DNA from: an uncultured Bacteroidales bacterium
GTDB lineage: Bacteria > Bacteroidota > Bacteroidia > Bacteroidales > Muribaculaceae
Assembly: GCA_945828175.1 (NCBI GenBank)
Contig: CALZQD010000057.1
Location: forward strand, 1 to 8,746
Length of the DNA stretch: 8,746 nt
Reading direction: 5' to 3'
The position numbers were made by a program, and so were the translations under genes. This document shows positions 6,235 to 8,746 of the stretch, piece by piece. Numbering within the stretch: the first letter of the stretch is position 1; every line of letters starts with the position of its first letter. Under the pieces are notes generated by a model. The model was not told where the DNA came from and did not search any database. It saw only the letters and a program-made list of their open reading frames with translations.

Positions 6235-7635
6235 TCAGTATGCATTCTTTTCGCCCTGAATGGCGTTGACGACGGTGCGGGCGATGATTTTGAGGTCGAG
6301 AAGAAGGGTCCAGTTTTCGATATACCAGACGTCGTATTCGACACGTTTTTCCATTTTCCACAGCTCGTCTGTGGGGCCGCGGTAGCCGTTGACCTGAGCC
6401 CAGCCCGTGATACCCGGGCGGACAGTGTGGCGCGCCATATACTGCTCGATGAGCTTCGAGTAGTCCTGAGTGTGCTTGAGCATATGAGGGCGCGGTCCGA
6501 CAATCGACATATCGCCCTTGAAGACGTTGATAAACTGCGGGAGTTCGTCGATGCTCGAGCGGCGCAGGAAATCGCCGAAGCGGGTCTTGCGGGGATCATG
6601 CTCGGTGGCCTGGACGCTGTCGGCGGCATTGTTGACGTGCATCGTTCTGAATTTCAGACACTCGAACGATTCGCCGCGATAGCCCGTGCGTTTCTGCTTG
6701 AAGTAGACCGGACCGGGCGACGTCAGCTTGATAGCGATTGCGACAGGTATATAGACAAGCGGATAGAAGCAGAGCACGACCGACGAGAAGGCGATGTCGA
6801 ATGTGCGCTTGACAGCACTGTTGAAGCGGCTCTTCAACGGATTGCGGCGATTGGCGAGCACAGGCATCTGGCCGATGGTGCGCAGTTCGAAGCTTCGGCC
6901 GAAGAAATGCGGTACACGCGGCACGAAGAAGAATTCACACATGGCGCTGTCGGCAATCTTCATGACGCGCGCGAGGCTGCTGCTGTCGGGCGCTATCAGC
7001 GTGTAGTAAATCTGCTTGATCTTCTTCTCTTTGACATATCTCTCGAGGTCGTCGAGCGAACCGAGATATTTGCCTTTGCCGCGGAATTCGGGCGAGCAGC
7101 TGTCGTCGAAGAAGCCTTCGATATGATAGCCGTAGCCGGGGTCGACCTCGAGCTCCAACATCAGGCGCAGCGACGTGGCGTTGGTGCCAACGATGACGAC
7201 GCGCGTGAAGTTGTAGCCTCGGCGGCGCCGATGCTTGACAAACCAGCGCGAGATGAGCCACCACGACGGCAGGCAGACAGTCATCAGGGCGTAGAAAATC
7301 AGATAGCCCTTGAGCGTTATGCCTTTGAGCCCGAGGAAGGCGATGAGCGACAGGAAGAAGAGGGCGTGAATACCGACGGTGATAAGACTGTCGCGGACGA
7401 CACGATCCATGACGATGGCTCGCCAGCGGTGGGGGTCGCCGGCCGACCAGATTATCACGGGCAGATAGCTGACGCTCACGAGCAGCCACAGCTGCCGGAT
7501 GTCACCGCTGTTTTTAATCTCGGGGCATATCAGTATCGTTATCCAGAAAAGCAGGTTGACCAGCACCAGGTCTGTGAAGTTGAAACAGGCCTGGAGATAG
7601 CGGTCATAACCTTGTCGGCGGATATTATCTATCAT
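6235..7635 (-). CDS. Polyprenyl-phosphate sugar-phosphate transferase (WcaJ/WbaP-like)
   Basis: This 466-residue membrane protein is predicted to move a sugar-1-phosphate from a nucleotide sugar to undecaprenyl phosphate, the first step of capsule, exopolysaccharide or glycan assembly at the cytoplasmic face. It has the long two-part family layout. Four hydrophobic segments (about 19-38, 48-64, 84-103, 110-128) are followed by a nucleotide-binding-like domain beginning VVIVGTN (146-152). A fifth hydrophobic segment (about 281-304) follows KRTFD (276-280). The catalytic domain shows SPGP (306-309), FKQKRTG (312-318), ECLKFRTM (325-332), SIDELPQ with the Asp363-Glu364 dyad (361-367), SIVGPRP (377-383) and RPGITGWAQVNGYRG (406-420). 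Length and motifs suit the glucose- or galactose-phosphate type, but the sugar cannot be read from sequence. No other glycan genes are visible nearby. A GC-rich hairpin separates it from the DUF349 gene; no promoter box was seen for it. Confidence 0.93.
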   Translation of the reverse strand: MIDNIRRQGYDRYLQACFNFTDLVLVNLLFWITILICPEIKNSGDIRQLWLLVSVSYLPVIIWSAGDPHRWRAIVMDRVVRDSLITVGIHALFFLSLIAFLGLKGITLKGYLIFYALMTVCLPSWWLISRWFVKHRRRRGYNFTRVVIVGTNATSLRLMLELEVDPGYGYHIEGFFDDSCSPEFRGKGKYLGSLDDLERYVKEKKIKQIYYTLIAPDSSSLARVMKIADSAMCEFFFVPRVPHFFGRSFELRTIGQMPVLANRRNPLKSRFNSAVKRTFDIAFSSVVLCFYPLVYIPVAIAIKLTSPGPVYFKQKRTGYRGESFECLKFRTMHVNNAADSVQATEHDPRKTRFGDFLRRSSIDELPQFINVFKGDMSIVGPRPHMLKHTQDYSKLIEQYMARHTVRPGITGWAQVNGYRGPTDELWKMEKRVEYDVWYIENWTLLLDLKIIARTVVNAIQGEKNAY

Positions 7636-7665
7636 TAAGAGGGAGCGTAGAAGGTGATGTTTACA

Positions 7666-7690
7666 GGCCGGGCGCCGATGGCGCCCGGCC
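7666..7690 (-). terminator. Perfect GC-rich hairpin between the DUF349 and transferase genes
   Basis: GGCCGGGCGCC (7666-7676) and GGCGCCCGGCC (7680-7690) form a perfect 11-bp stem with a 3-nt loop. It lies 54 nt after the DUF349 stop and 30 nt before the transferase start. On the minus strand it is followed by TGTAAACATC, with no real U-tract. Given its strength and position it most likely ends or slows the DUF349 transcript, or protects its 3' end. The rest of the 109-nt spacer shows no TAnnTTTG box, so read-through may feed the transferase gene. Confidence 0.55.
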
Positions 7691-7744
7691 GCATTTATTC
7701 ATTGGATGTTGTGAAGACGGCGGCGACAATCTCGCGCAAGCCCG

Positions 7745-8746
7745 TCAGAGCTTGCTGTCGATCAGTTTCACCTTGTCTTCGAGCTCTCTGATATCTTCTT
7801 TGAGGCGCTCGGCGCGGCGCTCGAACTCTTTGAGCATCGAGTCGCCCGACTTCGACTTCGAGCTGAGGAAGCCGAGGTTGTTCTCATAAGTGCGCAGCTC
7901 GTTGCGTTTTGCCTCGAGGGCGCGTGTGAGGCGTTCGCGCTCGCGGTAGAGCTTGTTCTCGTCGCCCTCGATTTCGGCCACGGCGTTTTTGAAACGTTCC
8001 TTGCGGGCCTGGGCGCCGTTAAGGTCGAGGTCGCTGCGGAGCTTTTCGAGGCGGCGGCGGTATTCGTCGTAGACTTTATCTTTCTCTTTATAGGGTACAT
8101 GGCCTATCTGCTGCCATTCCTGATGGATAGAGCGCAGGAGTTCGACAGCCTCTTCTTTGGGAGTCTCGGCCGTGATGAGGTCGAGCTTGGCGATGAGGTC
8201 ACGCTTGGCCTTGAGATTGGCGGCTTCGACGCTGCGGACACTGTTACCGGCCTGTTTTTTCTGTTCGAAGAAGTGGTCGCAGGCAGCGAGGAAGCGTTTC
8301 CAGACGTTGTCGCTGTATTTCTTGGCAACGGCGCCGACGGTCTTCCATTCTTTCTGAAGGGCGACGAGTTCGTCGGTTGCACGGCGCCAGTCGGTGCTGT
8401 CCTGCAGGGCCTCGGCACGTTCGCAGAGCGATACCTTTTTGTCGAGGTTGGCGGCGAGACGGTCGCGTGTACCCTTGAAATACTCGGCCTTGGCGGTGAA
8501 GAAGCGGTCGCAGGCGGCGCGGAAGCGGGCGAAGAGCTGGTTGTTGAGTTTGCGCGATGCAAAGCCGTAGTTTTTCCACTCGGCCTGGGCCTCCATGATT
8601 GTCTTGGTCATCTCATCCCAAGCGGCGAAACTGTTGAGATTCGAGAAGTCGAGAGCCTCGATGCGCTCGCAGATGGCAGTCTTGCCGGCCTCGTTCTCGG
8701 CCTCGCGGGCCTTGCGGGCTTCGAAGTAGGTCTGATAGCGCTTGTT
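7745..8746 (-). CDS. DUF349-repeat coiled-coil protein (N-terminus outside window)
   Basis: The minus-strand frame is open from the window edge at 8746 to TGA at 7745, giving 333 residues of a longer protein. A Met at 8611 is internal: the 45 codons before it stay open and carry repeat-like sequence (RYQTYFEARKAREAE). The pattern W-x-x-x-G followed by a basic stretch, then an F/Y-x-x-x-x-x-x-F/L segment, recurs three times: AEWKNYGFASRKLNNQLFARF, KEWKTVGAVAKKYSDNVWKRF and QEWQQIGHVPYKEKDKVYDEY. Spacing is about 75-80 residues, as in DUF349. The last 120 residues are highly charged and helical, probably coiled coil, ending in ELEDKVKLIDSKL. No signal peptide or enzyme motif is seen in the visible part. 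DUF349 proteins are common in Bacteroidota and their function is not established. Membership is clear; function is unknown. Confidence 0.85.
   Translation of the reverse strand, partial: NKRYQTYFEARKAREAENEAGKTAICERIEALDFSNLNSFAAWDEMTKTIMEAQAEWKNYGFASRKLNNQLFARFRAACDRFFTAKAEYFKGTRDRLAANLDKKVSLCERAEALQDSTDWRRATDELVALQKEWKTVGAVAKKYSDNVWKRFLAACDHFFEQKKQAGNSVRSVEAANLKAKRDLIAKLDLITAETPKEEAVELLRSIHQEWQQIGHVPYKEKDKVYDEYRRRLEKLRSDLDLNGAQARKERFKNAVAEIEGDENKLYRERERLTRALEAKRNELRTYENNLGFLSSKSKSGDSMLKEFERRAERLKEDIRELEDKVKLIDSKL

Noticed and set aside
6229..6240. CTGA/TCAG inverted repeat over the transferase stop as a terminator
   Set aside because: It has only four base pairs, and no U-tract follows. 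It is too weak to call.
6170..6361. 63-residue minus-strand frame spanning the transferase 3' end and the promoter region
   Set aside because: Most of it is an out-of-frame shadow of the transferase. It runs through the consensus promoter, and its sequence is Arg/His-rich with no recognisable features.
6935..7489. 184-residue minus-strand frame inside the transferase
   Set aside because: It is an alternative-frame translation rich in Arg, typical of a frame-shifted GC-rich gene. The true frame carries all the family motifs.
6427..7638. 403-residue plus-strand reading frame across the sugar transferase gene
   Set aside because: It is codon-aligned antisense to the transferase. In that register, stops arise only from sense TTA, CTA and TCA codons, which this gene rarely uses. 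The translation is low-complexity charged sequence with no recognisable domain.
7745..8611. DUF349 gene starting at the Met at 8611
   Set aside because: The frame stays open for 45 more codons to the window edge, with clear repeat-like sequence, so this Met is internal.

Overview
The window reads as a chromosomal segment from a member of the Bacteroidota, most likely order Bacteroidales. The reasons are the fused str-S10 gene order with no tuf gene between fusA and rpsJ, A-rich leaders with almost no Shine-Dalgarno sequences, a perfect Bacteroidetes-type promoter (TTTG, 20 bp, TAATTTTG), and the sequence character of the ribosomal proteins. The family cannot be fixed by eye; Muribaculaceae or a neighbour is a guess. 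All ten genes lie on the minus strand, so transcription runs from high to low coordinates.

Layout in transcription order. The window opens inside a long DUF349-repeat protein (8746 to 7745, N-terminus missing). A GC-rich hairpin follows (7690-7666), then a membrane polyprenyl-phosphate sugar-phosphate transferase (7635 to 6235) of the kind that starts capsule, exopolysaccharide or glycan synthesis. About 70 bp beyond its stop, after the promoter at 6189-6158, comes a structured leader of about 137 nt and then the translation operon: rpsL, rpsG, fusA, rpsJ, rplC, rplD, rplW, rplB. rplB runs off the window edge a few codons before its expected stop.

The eight operon genes make the decoding-side proteins S12, S7 and S10, the translocase EF-G, and the large-subunit proteins L3, L4, L23 and L2. 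Most junctions are tight (1 to 42 nt). Two are not: the 196-nt rpsL-rpsG spacer and the 92-nt rpsJ-rplC spacer. Both contain inverted repeats and are the likely places for internal control, as is the leader before rpsL.

No mobile element, CRISPR array, tRNA, rRNA or new defence-like system is visible. The protein content is conserved core machinery. The points worth a second look are regulatory: the leader with competing stems, two mini-ORFs chained by ATGA overlaps into rpsG, a possible attenuator, a GC-rich hairpin with a -7-like box before rplC, and a lone strong Shine-Dalgarno before rplW.
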